Origin: Roseivirga ehrenbergii
Lineage (GTDB): Bacteria > Bacteroidota > Bacteroidia > Cytophagales > Cyclobacteriaceae
Length of the DNA stretch: 64,000 nucleotides
Assembly: GCF_001593005.1 (NCBI RefSeq)
Contig: NZ_LQZQ01000045.1
Coordinates: 744,001-808,000 of the forward strand
Direction: 5' to 3'
Shown: in pieces, positions 27,345 to 35,036 of the stretch
How positions within the stretch are numbered: the stretch's first letter is position 1
Layout of the letters: each line of letters begins with the position of its first letter
Program-made: the position numbers and the translations under genes
The notes under the pieces: model-generated
The model's database searches: none
Told to the model about the DNA's origin: nothing
The model's input: the letters and a program-made list of their open reading frames with translations, nothing else

Positions 27345-28400
27345 ATGTTCAAAACCTATACTTTCCCAAGTGTCTTTGAAGGAAATAATACTGACCTCAA
27401 AAACGTATCACCTGACCTGATCAATGGACTGAAAATTTTTCATAATGGTGAAGGTTATGTGATAGGCAACCTAGCCTTAACTGAAGGAGTTTCCCCACAT
27501 AAAAATATCAACAGTGCTCCAGATGAATTGGATTACCAAATTCTATTGAAGGCAGCACTACTTATTGCCAACCAAAAGTTAGGCAACCCAATTACAATCA
27601 CCACAGGATTTCCCTTTTCAACTTTTCAATTGAATAAAGAAAAGGCCACGCAACTTATTGATGGGCAACATACTGTTGAATATGATGCGGCAACCTACGG
27701 GGGTGGCATTAAAAAGAATGTTCAAGTTGAAGTAGCTGGAGCACAGGTAATACCTGAAGTTATTGGCTGTACGATTGCTTTGAGAAAAGGCATTACAAAA
27801 GCACAAGGCAACTTCTTTGTAATGAGTTTGGGTTACGGAACACTCGAAGGACTTTTGAGCACTGAGGGCGGAATTGTACAAAGAACTTCACTTTCAACTT
27901 ACGGCCTTCGTTACGCTATAAACTTGCTTGAGAAAGAATTAGCCAAGGAGCACTACTTAGAATTGAAAACAGAACATCAGATTGATGCTGCTTTCCAAAA
28001 AGGAGTGATTTTCTTGAACAGAAAAAGAATTGACATCAGAAGCATGCGCGATAGAGTGCTGAAGCAATATTACGAGGATGTAATATCACCAGCCATGCGC
28101 AAAGCATTTAATGATAATGACTTTATGGCAAGTCAGATTATGTATTTAGCTGGGGGTGGTGCTATATACACCGCGCTTGTAGATTGTTTTAAAGAAGAAT
28201 TCCGTGATGTACTTGACCTTGAAATCGCTCATGAGCCACAATCTTTGGCGAGCCGTGGCTATTGCATCAACTCTGCACAGCTCAATGGTGGTGTAAAAAG
28301 CACTGCAGTAGGTTTAGATATTGGAAATGCAACAACAGTCGTTTCAATTTTTGACGACAACAATACCGTATCTGAAACTTCAATTCCTTCTGAATATTAA
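27345..28400 (+). CDS. Actin-like ATPase (ParM/Alp type) with apparently permuted phosphate-1 motif
   Basis: The start at 27345 (MFKTYTFPSVFEGNN) is preferred over 27294. The 351-aa protein follows the ParM/archaeal-actin order: FPS strand at the N-terminus, GYVIGNLAL (38-45), ITITTGFPFSTF (83-94), a phosphate-2-like loop FFVMSLGYGTLEGLLS (157-172) and an adenosine loop MYLAGGGAIYTAL (266-278). The phosphate-1 hairpin that should open the protein is missing there. A good match, AVGLDIGNATTVVSIF (321-336), sits at the very C-terminus. This suggests circular permutation, or a hairpin swapped between subunits in a filament. The Asp normally opening phosphate 2 is replaced by Ser161. A bactofilin gene follows after 13 nt. 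Actin-like fold is confident; filament formation and role are inferred. Confidence 0.8.
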   Translation: MFKTYTFPSVFEGNNTDLKNVSPDLINGLKIFHNGEGYVIGNLALTEGVSPHKNINSAPDELDYQILLKAALLIANQKLGNPITITTGFPFSTFQLNKEKATQLIDGQHTVEYDAATYGGGIKKNVQVEVAGAQVIPEVIGCTIALRKGITKAQGNFFVMSLGYGTLEGLLSTEGGIVQRTSLSTYGLRYAINLLEKELAKEHYLELKTEHQIDAAFQKGVIFLNRKRIDIRSMRDRVLKQYYEDVISPAMRKAFNDNDFMASQIMYLAGGGAIYTALVDCFKEEFRDVLDLEIAHEPQSLASRGYCINSAQLNGGVKSTAVGLDIGNATTVVSIFDDNNTVSETSIPSEY

Positions 28401-28413
28401 TAAAGCATTATAA

Positions 28414-28866
28414 ATGGCTGCTATTACTCCATCTACGCATATCACTCAAATTAAGCAAGGTTCTATTATAACTGGAAACTTAAAGTCTAGTCAGAGTATA
28501 CGCGTAGATGGTAATATTACCGGAGATTTGCTCTCTGATGAAAAAATCATCATTGGTATTAATGGTGAAATTGGTGGGAACCTTAGAGGTATTGATATTA
28601 CTGTTGAAGGCTTTGTGAATGGAGATGTAATGTGTAAGGGCTTTTTACATGTTACAAAAAGTGCCAAAATTTTTGGTAAAATCTACGCCAAAGAAATCTC
28701 AATAGAAAAAGGTGCCGAACTGAACGGAAAAGTGAACGTAGGCAAGGAAATAGAAATTCCAGAGCTCAATACTTCATCCCCTTCTCGTTCTTCTAGCCAA
28801 GATAAAACCAAAAGTATTTCTTCTCCACCTGAGAAGAAGGATAATTACGGCTCTGTGGCTTGGTAG
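28414..28866 (+). CDS. Bactofilin (polymer-forming cytoskeletal protein)
   Basis: A 150-aa bactofilin. The central beta-helix shows the ~17-residue hydrophobic/Gly rhythm: GSIITGNLKSSQSIRVDG, NITGDLLSDEKIIIG, VEGFVNGDVMCKGFLHV, AKIFGKIYAKEISIEK. A short disordered N-terminus and a Ser/Pro/Lys-rich tail (about 120-150) flank it, as is usual. Bactofilins form nucleotide-independent filaments that organise cell-wall enzymes, stalks or chromosome segregation proteins. Its ATG is 13 nt after the stop of the actin-like gene on the same strand, so the two are almost certainly in one operon. Confidence 0.95.
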   Translation: MAAITPSTHITQIKQGSIITGNLKSSQSIRVDGNITGDLLSDEKIIIGINGEIGGNLRGIDITVEGFVNGDVMCKGFLHVTKSAKIFGKIYAKEISIEKGAELNGKVNVGKEIEIPELNTSSPSRSSSQDKTKSISSPPEKKDNYGSVAW

Positions 28867-28975
28867 CATAACTCATAAGAATTCATTGACTTTTAATCCC
28901 CTTCTTCAATTTCAATTGACAGATGGGGTATTCCTTGTTTCTTTCTGACGGCCACATTTATTTAAATCAAAGCAG

Positions 28976-29020
28976 TTTCACTTCATTCAGTGAAATTACT
29001 CTTTACTAAATGAAGTGAAA
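28976..29020. repeat. 12-bp perfect inverted repeat in the gap after the bactofilin
   Basis: TTTCACTTCATT (28976-28987) and AATGAAGTGAAA (29009-29020) are perfect inverted arms around 21 bp. The left arm can alternatively fold with the inner CAGTGAAA. No T run follows, so it is not a typical terminator, although it lies 110 bp after the bactofilin stop. The rest of the 329-bp gap (28867-29195) shows nothing I can name, apart from a weak -7 box TATCTTAG near 29120. Confidence 0.6.
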
Positions 29021-29195
29021 ATTGTGCTTAGCAAACAATTCAATTGGTTATTTCGAGAGTTTTTGGCAACTTAAAAGTGAATCTAAGAACATTCTAAAAA
29101 GGACATTTGGAAAACGACTATCTTAGGTAATCACTTTTAAGAATTAGATCTGAAATAAAAACTTAGAGTGTGACTAAACACACCCATAACCTCAT

Positions 29196-29903
29196 ATGAA
29201 GAATTGGACTCTCATATTACTACTCAGTTTTAATTTAACTTCCTATGCTCAAGAAAGTTCCCAAAACCTAGTTGATAAGGTTTTAACTATTTTGAAAATA
29301 GAGAAAGAGGCATGCCTAACGGATTTCATCATCGAAAAGCCCATTTCAGATTCCGAGTCCATTATTCTGATTCCTGAAGTCTTAGAAAAAGAGGAAGGGT
29401 ATATTTCTATTAACGCACATGTTTTGATAGTCAACCGCACAAATGCCGAGATAAAATCTCGTTTCTTCGAAAAGGAATCATGGTATAGTGACGCTATTAG
29501 GTTAAATAAGATCGAAGTCCTCTACCAGCCTTATATCATCTCACAAAATTATGAAACCGTAGGAATAGTAATTGATTATTATGGCAGCAGCAGGGTAAAT
29601 CCATATGAGTCAACAGAACTTTCTTTATTCGTTCGAAACGGAGCTACATTAGAGAGGGTACTTAAGGATTTCTCAATTTCTCAACTCAATGGAGAAACTG
29701 ATGGAATGAGTAGTGGAGAATATATAGAGCACGAGAAAACTATTAGTCCAATTATTAACTCGCTATCAGAATTTTACGATTTATCAATAACGGACACAAT
29801 TACCACAACGGTAATGGAAGACGGCACAGAAAAAAGTGTTAAAACAGTTACAACTACGGAAACTTTGAAGTACAAAAACGGTGAATACAAAAACAGTTTT
29901 TAA
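29196..29903 (+). CDS. Exported protein of unknown function
   Basis: A 235-aa protein with a signal peptide (MKNWTLILLLSFNLTSYAQ, cleavage near residue 19). The mature region mixes beta-strands and charged loops and ends in a Thr-rich stretch (TITTTVMEDGTEK, then VTTTETLKYKNG). I recognise no family, no cysteines of note and no sorting domain. It lies alone between the bactofilin and the cation exchanger on the same strand, about 114 bp before the latter. Confidence 0.6.
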   Translation: MKNWTLILLLSFNLTSYAQESSQNLVDKVLTILKIEKEACLTDFIIEKPISDSESIILIPEVLEKEEGYISINAHVLIVNRTNAEIKSRFFEKESWYSDAIRLNKIEVLYQPYIISQNYETVGIVIDYYGSSRVNPYESTELSLFVRNGATLERVLKDFSISQLNGETDGMSSGEYIEHEKTISPIINSLSEFYDLSITDTITTTVMEDGTEKSVKTVTTTETLKYKNGEYKNSF

Positions 29904-30017
29904 CCAAACCCCAATTCACTTAATATCCAATCCAAAACTTTAATTTTCGCACATTAAGATAATGAGAAACTGTTTTGAGCAAATTACGTTTGCAGAATTC
30001 CTTACTGACTTTAATTG

Positions 30018-30968
30018 ATGATTATTCAAGTTTTGTTGCTCATTTCAGGCCTGGCATTATTGATTACCGGAGCTCACGGTTTAGTAGATGGCGCCTCTGC
30101 CCTAGCCAAGAAATTCAAGGTTTCCGACCTAGCCATTGGGCTTACCATTGTGGCTTTTGGTACCTCTGCTCCTGAATTGGTAGTCAGTGTTTTTGCCTCA
30201 TTTCAGAGCCATCAAGATATTGTTTTTGGCAATGTCATTGGCAGTAACAACTTCAACCTCTTTATTATTTTAGGTATTACTGGCCTGATCGCCCCTATGG
30301 TAGTACAGTCAAGCACTATTTGGAAGGAAATTCCAATATCATTTTTAGGTATTGTACTCGTTTACATACTTACCAATCATATTTTTGGCACCGACCAAAA
30401 TATACTTACCCGCATAGATGGCTTAATACTATTAATACTATTTGGTTTCTTTCTCTACTATGTATACAACCAACTGAAATCCGACCCAGTTGCTATTGAA
30501 AATAAAGTAGTCGCTTATTCAAACCTTAAGACCCACAGTTATATCATATTTGGGCTAGCGGGGTTGGTAACCGGAGGTAGACTGTTGGTAACTACCGCGG
30601 TAGATATGGCTACCACATTTGGAATGAGTGAAAAATTGATCGGCTTGACCATTGTAGCAGCAGGTACATCATTGCCTGAATTGGCCACTTCTGTAGTGGC
30701 GGCATTTAAAAAGAACAGCGATATAGCCGTAGGTAACATTATTGGCTCAAACATCTTTAACCTATTTTTCATTTTGGCCACCTCGGCTGTAATTCGACCA
30801 ATAGCCTACGATACCGTTTTCGACCTAGATTTATACATTCTAGCTGGTGGAACCATATTCGTTTTCATGGCTATGTTTACGGGTAAAAAGAAAAAACTCG
30901 ACCGGTGGGAAGCTGCAATCCTTATGGTAAGCTATATTGCTTATTTGGTATATGTCATTCAGAAGTAA
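30018..30968 (+). CDS. Sodium/calcium exchanger family membrane protein (YrbG-like)
   Basis: A cation antiporter of the CaCA superfamily, 316 aa from the ATG at 30018; the TTG three bases earlier is not needed. It has about ten membrane segments in two inverted halves, each with the alpha-repeat: VAFGTSAPELVVSVFASF and GNVIGSNNFNLF in the first, VAAGTSLPELATSVVAAF and GNIIGSNIFNLF in the second. The acidic and Asn residues in these repeats bind the cation. It would exchange Ca2+ or another cation for Na+ or H+. A perfect 15-bp inverted repeat starts within its last codons. Confidence 0.93.
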   Translation: MIIQVLLLISGLALLITGAHGLVDGASALAKKFKVSDLAIGLTIVAFGTSAPELVVSVFASFQSHQDIVFGNVIGSNNFNLFIILGITGLIAPMVVQSSTIWKEIPISFLGIVLVYILTNHIFGTDQNILTRIDGLILLILFGFFLYYVYNQLKSDPVAIENKVVAYSNLKTHSYIIFGLAGLVTGGRLLVTTAVDMATTFGMSEKLIGLTIVAAGTSLPELATSVVAAFKKNSDIAVGNIIGSNIFNLFFILATSAVIRPIAYDTVFDLDLYILAGGTIFVFMAMFTGKKKKLDRWEAAILMVSYIAYLVYVIQK

Positions 30969-30991
30969 TGTCTACTTTACTTCTGAATGAC
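30954..30991. repeat. Perfect 15-bp inverted repeat overlapping the exchanger stop codon
   Basis: GTCATTCAGAAGTAA (30954-30968, including the TAA stop) and TTACTTCTGAATGAC (30977-30991) are perfectly complementary around an 8-nt loop. On RNA it forms a strong hairpin at the stop codon. There is no T run directly after it. It may act as a terminator of unusual form or as an mRNA 3'-end stabiliser. Confidence 0.75.
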
Positions 30992-31069
30992 CGAATACCT
31001 TTCTTCTCTTTATTTGCTTAGAATAGGTTTATTAGTGAGTTTTACGCAATTTTCGGAAAACGTAAATAA

Positions 31070-31642
31070 ATGAAAGAGGGCTTAATCAAAGATGCCTACG
31101 AAGCCATAATTAAGGAAATTCAAACTGTAATTACCATTTGTTATCTTTTAACCGTAGGCATCGGAATGCTTTTCAATTACCAACTCTATTCTGAGTTTGG
31201 TATCAATATATTTGATTATTCCGATGTGTTTGATTTTCTAATCGCACCCTTTGCCGATTTCAAGATTTTGCTCTTCTCCTTGGCTTCTATTGGAATTTCG
31301 TCCATTCTACTACAAATGGATGTCGTTTGGAAAAGGAAATTCCCGGTCTCCTATTCGAGATCTAATTTTGGTTGGGATAAAAAACCTTGGTTTAACAGAT
31401 ATCGCTATTTTGCTTTTGGCTTTCTCTTTATAACTTATTTATTCCTTTCAGCAGATTCATATGGCAGTTATGTGAGCAATCAAATTAAGGAACAATCACC
31501 TATTGAGATTCGATTTGCAGACAATGAAATTAAAACGGGTATTTTAATTGGTAACACGGCCAAGGTAATGTTCTTATTAAACGATGGAAAAGTGACCGCC
31601 ATTCCAGTTACTTCCATGGTAAAGGAATTTGAAGTCAAATAA
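31070..31642 (+). CDS. Integral membrane protein of unknown function
   Basis: A 190-aa protein with three clear hydrophobic segments (about residues 17-37, 62-83 and 113-130), basic cytoplasmic-side flanks (WKRKFPVSYSRSN) and a soluble C-terminal domain (about 135-190) ending KEFEVK. The tail reads like a small beta domain (EIRFADNEIKTGILIGNTAK). I do not recognise a family. It is followed 21 bp later by a small ORF, with which it may form an operon. Confidence 0.6.
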   Translation: MKEGLIKDAYEAIIKEIQTVITICYLLTVGIGMLFNYQLYSEFGINIFDYSDVFDFLIAPFADFKILLFSLASIGISSILLQMDVVWKRKFPVSYSRSNFGWDKKPWFNRYRYFAFGFLFITYLFLSADSYGSYVSNQIKEQSPIEIRFADNEIKTGILIGNTAKVMFLLNDGKVTAIPVTSMVKEFEVK

Positions 31643-31663
31643 AAATTGTTCTAAAATTAACTC

Positions 31664-31873
31664 ATGGAAAAGAGAGTAAAGTTTGATTTTGAGATTTATT
31701 TCTCAAATGGTGGCAGTTTAAAAGGAGAAGACTTTAGACTTGACATTGAAGGTGACTCCATTTCTGATGAAGCATTGGCAGATTATATTGTAGAAGACAT
31801 GCGATTGCTAATGGTTGGTGAGGTAAGAATACTTAGAAAAGAAATTTTTGAAGAAGCACATAAACGAAAATAG
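31664..31873 (+). CDS. Small conserved-looking cytoplasmic protein
   Basis: A 69-aa acidic protein. It has the motif-like stretch GGSLKGEDFRLDIEGD, then DEALADYIVEDMRLLMVG, and a basic end (EEAHKRK). The regular hydrophobic pattern and clean start MEKRVKFDF make it a credible gene. I recall similar short sequences in other Bacteroidota but cannot name a function. It lies between the membrane protein gene and yidD on the same strand, with short gaps. Confidence 0.55.
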   Translation: MEKRVKFDFEIYFSNGGSLKGEDFRLDIEGDSISDEALADYIVEDMRLLMVGEVRILRKEIFEEAHKRK

Positions 31874-31920
31874 GCTGTAAAGTACCCTAAGTGGAACCTT
31901 TCAATCCACTATCTTGCAAC

Positions 31921-32160
31921 ATGAAACGGATTTTAGCTGCCATTTTCATTTTTCCAATTCGGGTGTACCAATATGCCATCTCACCAATGTTAGGTGCTAA
32001 TTGTAGGTTTAGTCCCACATGTTCGGCATATACTGTGGACGCCATTAAAGAATGGGGCGCATTTAAAGGGCTTTGGTTAGGCCTTAAGCGATTTAGCAAA
32101 TGCCACCCTTGGGGCGGCCATGGTTATGATCCTGTTCCGAAAAAAGACCATAAGCACTAA
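31921..32160 (+). CDS. yidD: Membrane protein insertion efficiency factor YidD
   Basis: The ATG at 31921 ([17 protein letters not shown]) gives a 79-aa protein of normal YidD size; an in-frame ATG at 31891 would add ten residues. The family core is complete: [20 protein letters not shown], then [10 protein letters not shown], a conserved Lys/Arg region and a final [13 protein letters not shown]. YidD helps YidC insert membrane proteins. Its usual neighbours rnpA and yidC are not here. Its stop at 32160 nearly abuts the convergent HD-domain gene, which ends at 32163. Confidence 0.95.
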   Translation: MKRILAAIFIFPIRVYQYAISPMLGANCRFSPTCSAYTVDAIKEWGAFKGLWLGLKRFSKCHPWGGHGYDPVPKKDHKH

Positions 32161-32162
32161 GA

Positions 32163-32747
32163 TTACAGTTTAAAATCCCCGTTCCTAAGTCCCTGATCAA
32201 TCATCTCTTCAGTATAGTCCCAGAGTGTGTTTGAGCCTTTCTGAATACCATTGATCTTCTTGATCACCGTTTCAAACTTAACACTAAATTCAGTCCAAGT
32301 ACCCCCACCATTCGAAAGGTTCTGCAAAACGGGTTGTAGTCTGTCGATTGCCTTAGCAAACTTAGCCTCGTTACTCTCACCTGCTTCAAACTCTTTCCAA
32401 ACCGCAATACACTCCTCCTCTTGATCATTTGGTAACAAACCAAAAATTCTTTCGGCTGCAGCAAACTCCTCATTCCAGTTATCATGACTTTTGGAAGTAT
32501 CGTATAAGAAGGTATCACCAGCGTCAATCTCCACGATGTCATGTAATAGTACCATTTTAAGTACTTTCAGAATATCAATTGGCGCATTCGAGTGTTCGGT
32601 CAATACCATCACCATCATGGCCAAATGCCAACTGTGTTCTGCATCATTTTCATGGCGATTGCTCCTGAACAACTTTGTTTTTCTCTGAATGTATTTCAGC
32701 TTATCTATTTCATGAATAAACTCAATCTGCTTTCTTAATCTTTCCAT
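32163..32747 (-). CDS. HD-domain hydrolase, YfbR/HDDC2-like
   Basis: A 194-aa metal-dependent phosphohydrolase. The HD metal site is visible: His in ENDAEHSWHLAMM, the His-Asp pair in LLHDIVEIDAGD and a downstream Asp in KAIDRLQPVLQN. That layout matches the YfbR 5'-nucleotidase/HDDC2 group, which hydrolyses deoxynucleoside monophosphates. It is divergent from the Crp/Fnr regulator, with only about 90 bp between starts and a perfect palindrome in that space, so the regulator may control it. Confidence 0.88.
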   Translation of the reverse strand: MERLRKQIEFIHEIDKLKYIQRKTKLFRSNRHENDAEHSWHLAMMVMVLTEHSNAPIDILKVLKMVLLHDIVEIDAGDTFLYDTSKSHDNWNEEFAAAERIFGLLPNDQEEECIAVWKEFEAGESNEAKFAKAIDRLQPVLQNLSNGGGTWTEFSVKFETVIKKINGIQKGSNTLWDYTEEMIDQGLRNGDFKL

Positions 32748-32812
32748 TCGTATTTGGTATTCTTATTTTAGATTTACTGTGCAAATAAACTCGGCCATTA
32801 TTTATTAAGAAA

Positions 32813-32824
32813 GGACAATTGTCC
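32813..32824. promoter_or_regulatory. Perfect 12-bp palindrome upstream of the Crp/Fnr-type gene
   Basis: GGACAATTGTCC reads the same on both strands. It lies 13 bp before the ATG of the regulator and about 65 bp before the start of the divergent HD gene. A dimeric regulator such as Crp/Fnr would fit a symmetric site. Operator function is inference. Confidence 0.4.
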
Positions 32825-32836
32825 CAATATGTCATC

Positions 32837-33409
32837 ATGATAAGAATCAATTACGAATTCCTTGATCTTATTGAAAATCTAAGAGAAAACCCTGATTATC
32901 AGGGTCTAATTACAGCGCACAATTTTAAATCTGGTCGTGTTATTTTAGATCAGAATAGCAAAGTGAATAATGTTTATATGGTCAAAGAAGGACTTACAAA
33001 ATGTTATCTAACAGAGGACACTGGAAAGGACTTTATTCAAGAGTTTTTTGGACCAGGTGAAATATTTGGTGAGGTAGAAATATTTAGCGAAACCTATAGT
33101 TTCTGTGCAATAGAGACTGTAAGTCAGGTTTCGCTATACAAAATCACACATAAAGGGTTTGTAGAACTGCTCAAGAAGCATAAAGAATTCAACTGGTTGA
33201 TGTTAAAATCACTAGCCTCAAAAGTGAAATATAAGGCTATTCGCCACTCATTTAACCAATCGCACAATACAGAGACCAACCTAATGCGACTCAAATCGGA
33301 ACACGAAAATATTTATAACCTAATTCCAAAGAAGGATTTGGCCAATTATTTAGGGGTCACGGAACGAAATTTAAATCGAGCAATCAATAGGCTTAAAGAA
33401 AGCGTTTAG
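32837..33409 (+). CDS. Crp/Fnr-family transcription regulator
   Basis: The ATG at 32837 (MIRINYEFLDLIENL) is chosen; a TTG at 32819 lies inside a palindrome and is unlikely to be the start. The 190-aa protein has a cyclic-nucleotide-binding-type beta-roll (about 15-120; VYMVKEGLTKCYL, FFGPGEIFGEVEIF) and a C-terminal helix-turn-helix (LIPKKDLANYLGVTERNLNR). It lacks the N-terminal Cys cluster of Fnr and the canonical Arg-Ser cAMP pocket is not evident, so the ligand is unknown. Its last four bases overlap the end of the convergent gene. Confidence 0.88.
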   Translation: MIRINYEFLDLIENLRENPDYQGLITAHNFKSGRVILDQNSKVNNVYMVKEGLTKCYLTEDTGKDFIQEFFGPGEIFGEVEIFSETYSFCAIETVSQVSLYKITHKGFVELLKKHKEFNWLMLKSLASKVKYKAIRHSFNQSHNTETNLMRLKSEHENIYNLIPKKDLANYLGVTERNLNRAINRLKESV

Positions 33410-34146
33410 TTCTTCTCAATAATTTCTCTTGGTGTCCAAACTTCGTAAATAGGATTTCCAGTACTGCTCAAACCACTATGGTGCCAAGCCTTATCAACTA
33501 CTTTATAATCAAACTCTAAAGAAGCCCCTACTCGGTTTACATCTCTTGAGAAGAACTCAATATTTTCAGTATACTTTCCATTGATGGTGGTGTAAGTTCC
33601 TCCGCCCGTTCCAGAAAACTCTCCAGTATCTACATTGTAGGCAATCCATTGAAATCTAGTTCCAGACAATATTTTCATGGTTTTTCTAGCCCTAATCGGA
33701 CGCTCTACAATTTCTCCATTCTGTTGTCTACCAGTAATAAGAAATGCATTAGCTAAATCACCACCTGTACCATTATCAATCCTTGTCCAAACTCTACTAT
33801 CTCCTTTAAAAGTCAGTTTATTTCCCTCAATCTTATATTCATTAGACTCTGATTTGCCTACCATCTCAGAGTTTTGGGTATTGAATTCATAAGTCTGAAC
33901 TATTTTATTCCCCTCAACCTTCCATGAGCCACCCATGGTATATAAAAACGAATTATCATCGGTATAATAAGCAGCAGAACTCACATAGCCACCACTCATT
34001 ATAGCAACTGCATGTACTTCCCCTCCATCATCATTTTTGAAAGTAGTTTCCCAAGCCCCAGTTAAGGCCTCTGGCGAAATAGAATTTCCAGTTGATGGAA
34101 ACAAACTAAACAAAACAGCAGCGATAGAAAGAAATAAAGTTTTCAT
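33406..34146 (-). CDS. Secreted protein of unknown function
   Basis: A 246-aa exported protein with signal peptide MKTLFLSIAAVLFSLFPS. It looks like two beta-rich halves: a first lipocalin-like stretch with ALTGAWETTF, GGSWKVEGNKIVQTYEF and YKIEGNKLTFKGDSRVW, and a second with a related pattern ending KAWHHSGLSSTGNPIYE. I cannot name a family with confidence. It is monocistronic by position and convergent with the Crp/Fnr gene, overlapping it by 4 bp. Confidence 0.65.
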   Translation of the reverse strand: MKTLFLSIAAVLFSLFPSTGNSISPEALTGAWETTFKNDDGGEVHAVAIMSGGYVSSAAYYTDDNSFLYTMGGSWKVEGNKIVQTYEFNTQNSEMVGKSESNEYKIEGNKLTFKGDSRVWTRIDNGTGGDLANAFLITGRQQNGEIVERPIRARKTMKILSGTRFQWIAYNVDTGEFSGTGGGTYTTINGKYTENIEFFSRDVNRVGASLEFDYKVVDKAWHHSGLSSTGNPIYEVWTPREIIEKN

Positions 34147-34285
34147 AGGTTCAAAATTTTGAGATATTACAAGATATTGAAGGGTATTGACATAACCAAT
34201 AGCGAAGTATATTGACGGTCAAATGAAGAAATTAATTTGAAGTTATGTTTTTAGAGAATTAGTGACTTGAACCGATGACACCTAT

Positions 34286-34313
34286 TTTGACAATAGTTTT
34301 AAAACATATTTTG
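34286..34313 (+). promoter_or_regulatory. Putative promoter of the four-helix-bundle sensor gene
   Basis: TTTG at 34286-34289 and TATTTTG at 34307-34313, spaced 17 bp, resemble the Bacteroidota -33/-7 pair (the -7 box is one base short). The ATG follows about 35 bp later. Confidence 0.4.
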
Positions 34314-34348
34314 TATCATAAGACGTTTTCTATTAAAAGCTCGGAATT

Positions 34349-35017
34349 ATGAAATGGACGTACAGCATAAAAAACAAAATAACTGCGGCAGTACTCCTTG
34401 CGGCAGTGCTCATTGTAACTTTAGCAAACAATTTAGTCGAAAGAAGTCATTTTAAGCAACTCGATGCATCTTTTGCATCGATGTATGAAGACCGAATGTT
34501 AGTAGAAAGTTATATTTTCAAGCTTTATGAAAACCTTCACCAACGTCAAGCTTTGATTCTGGCTTCTGATAATCAAAAAGGGTTCGATCACCTAAAAACA
34601 GCGTTTTTAAATTCTAAAAGTGAAAGAGAACTATTGATTCAAAAATACTCAACCACTTACCTTACTCCAGAAGAAGAAATTGAATTTGAAAAATTAAAAG
34701 AAATTGTTCAGCGCATAAATAACATTGAAAGTGGACTGACTCAAGGTCAAAGTACTGAAGACCAACTAAGTCGTTTTGTAAGTGATAATAACGAAGTTGC
34801 TTCTCGGGCCTTCGATAGCCTATCAGCCCTTTCCGCTATTCAAACTAGTGAGGCTCAAAATATTCGTGAAGAATCGGAAAAAATCATTTTAGGAAATATC
34901 TCTATTTCTCAATTGGAAATGGCCATTCTAATTATCATTGGCCTTGTTATTCAAGCGCTTATTTTCTCTTCCAAATCATTAAAAGCTACAGCAAAACAAC
35001 AGCCTCACTTAAATTAA
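34349..35017 (+). CDS. Four-helix-bundle (MCP-like) sensory domain protein without output domain
   Basis: A 222-aa protein with a transmembrane helix near the start (about residues 10-27; ITAAVLLAAVLIVTLANNL), an all-helical extracytoplasmic region of about 150 residues (YEDRMLVESYIFKLYENLHQ and later helices), and a second membrane helix near the end (about 188-207). This is the layout of the four-helix-bundle ligand-binding module of chemoreceptors. Here it stops after the second helix with about 15 residues inside. There is no HAMP, kinase or methyl-accepting domain. It may signal through a partner. It is convergent with surE. Confidence 0.75.
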   Translation: MKWTYSIKNKITAAVLLAAVLIVTLANNLVERSHFKQLDASFASMYEDRMLVESYIFKLYENLHQRQALILASDNQKGFDHLKTAFLNSKSERELLIQKYSTTYLTPEEEIEFEKLKEIVQRINNIESGLTQGQSTEDQLSRFVSDNNEVASRAFDSLSALSAIQTSEAQNIREESEKIILGNISISQLEMAILIIIGLVIQALIFSSKSLKATAKQQPHLN

Positions 35018-35036
35018 TTTCAATTAATGAATGGCT

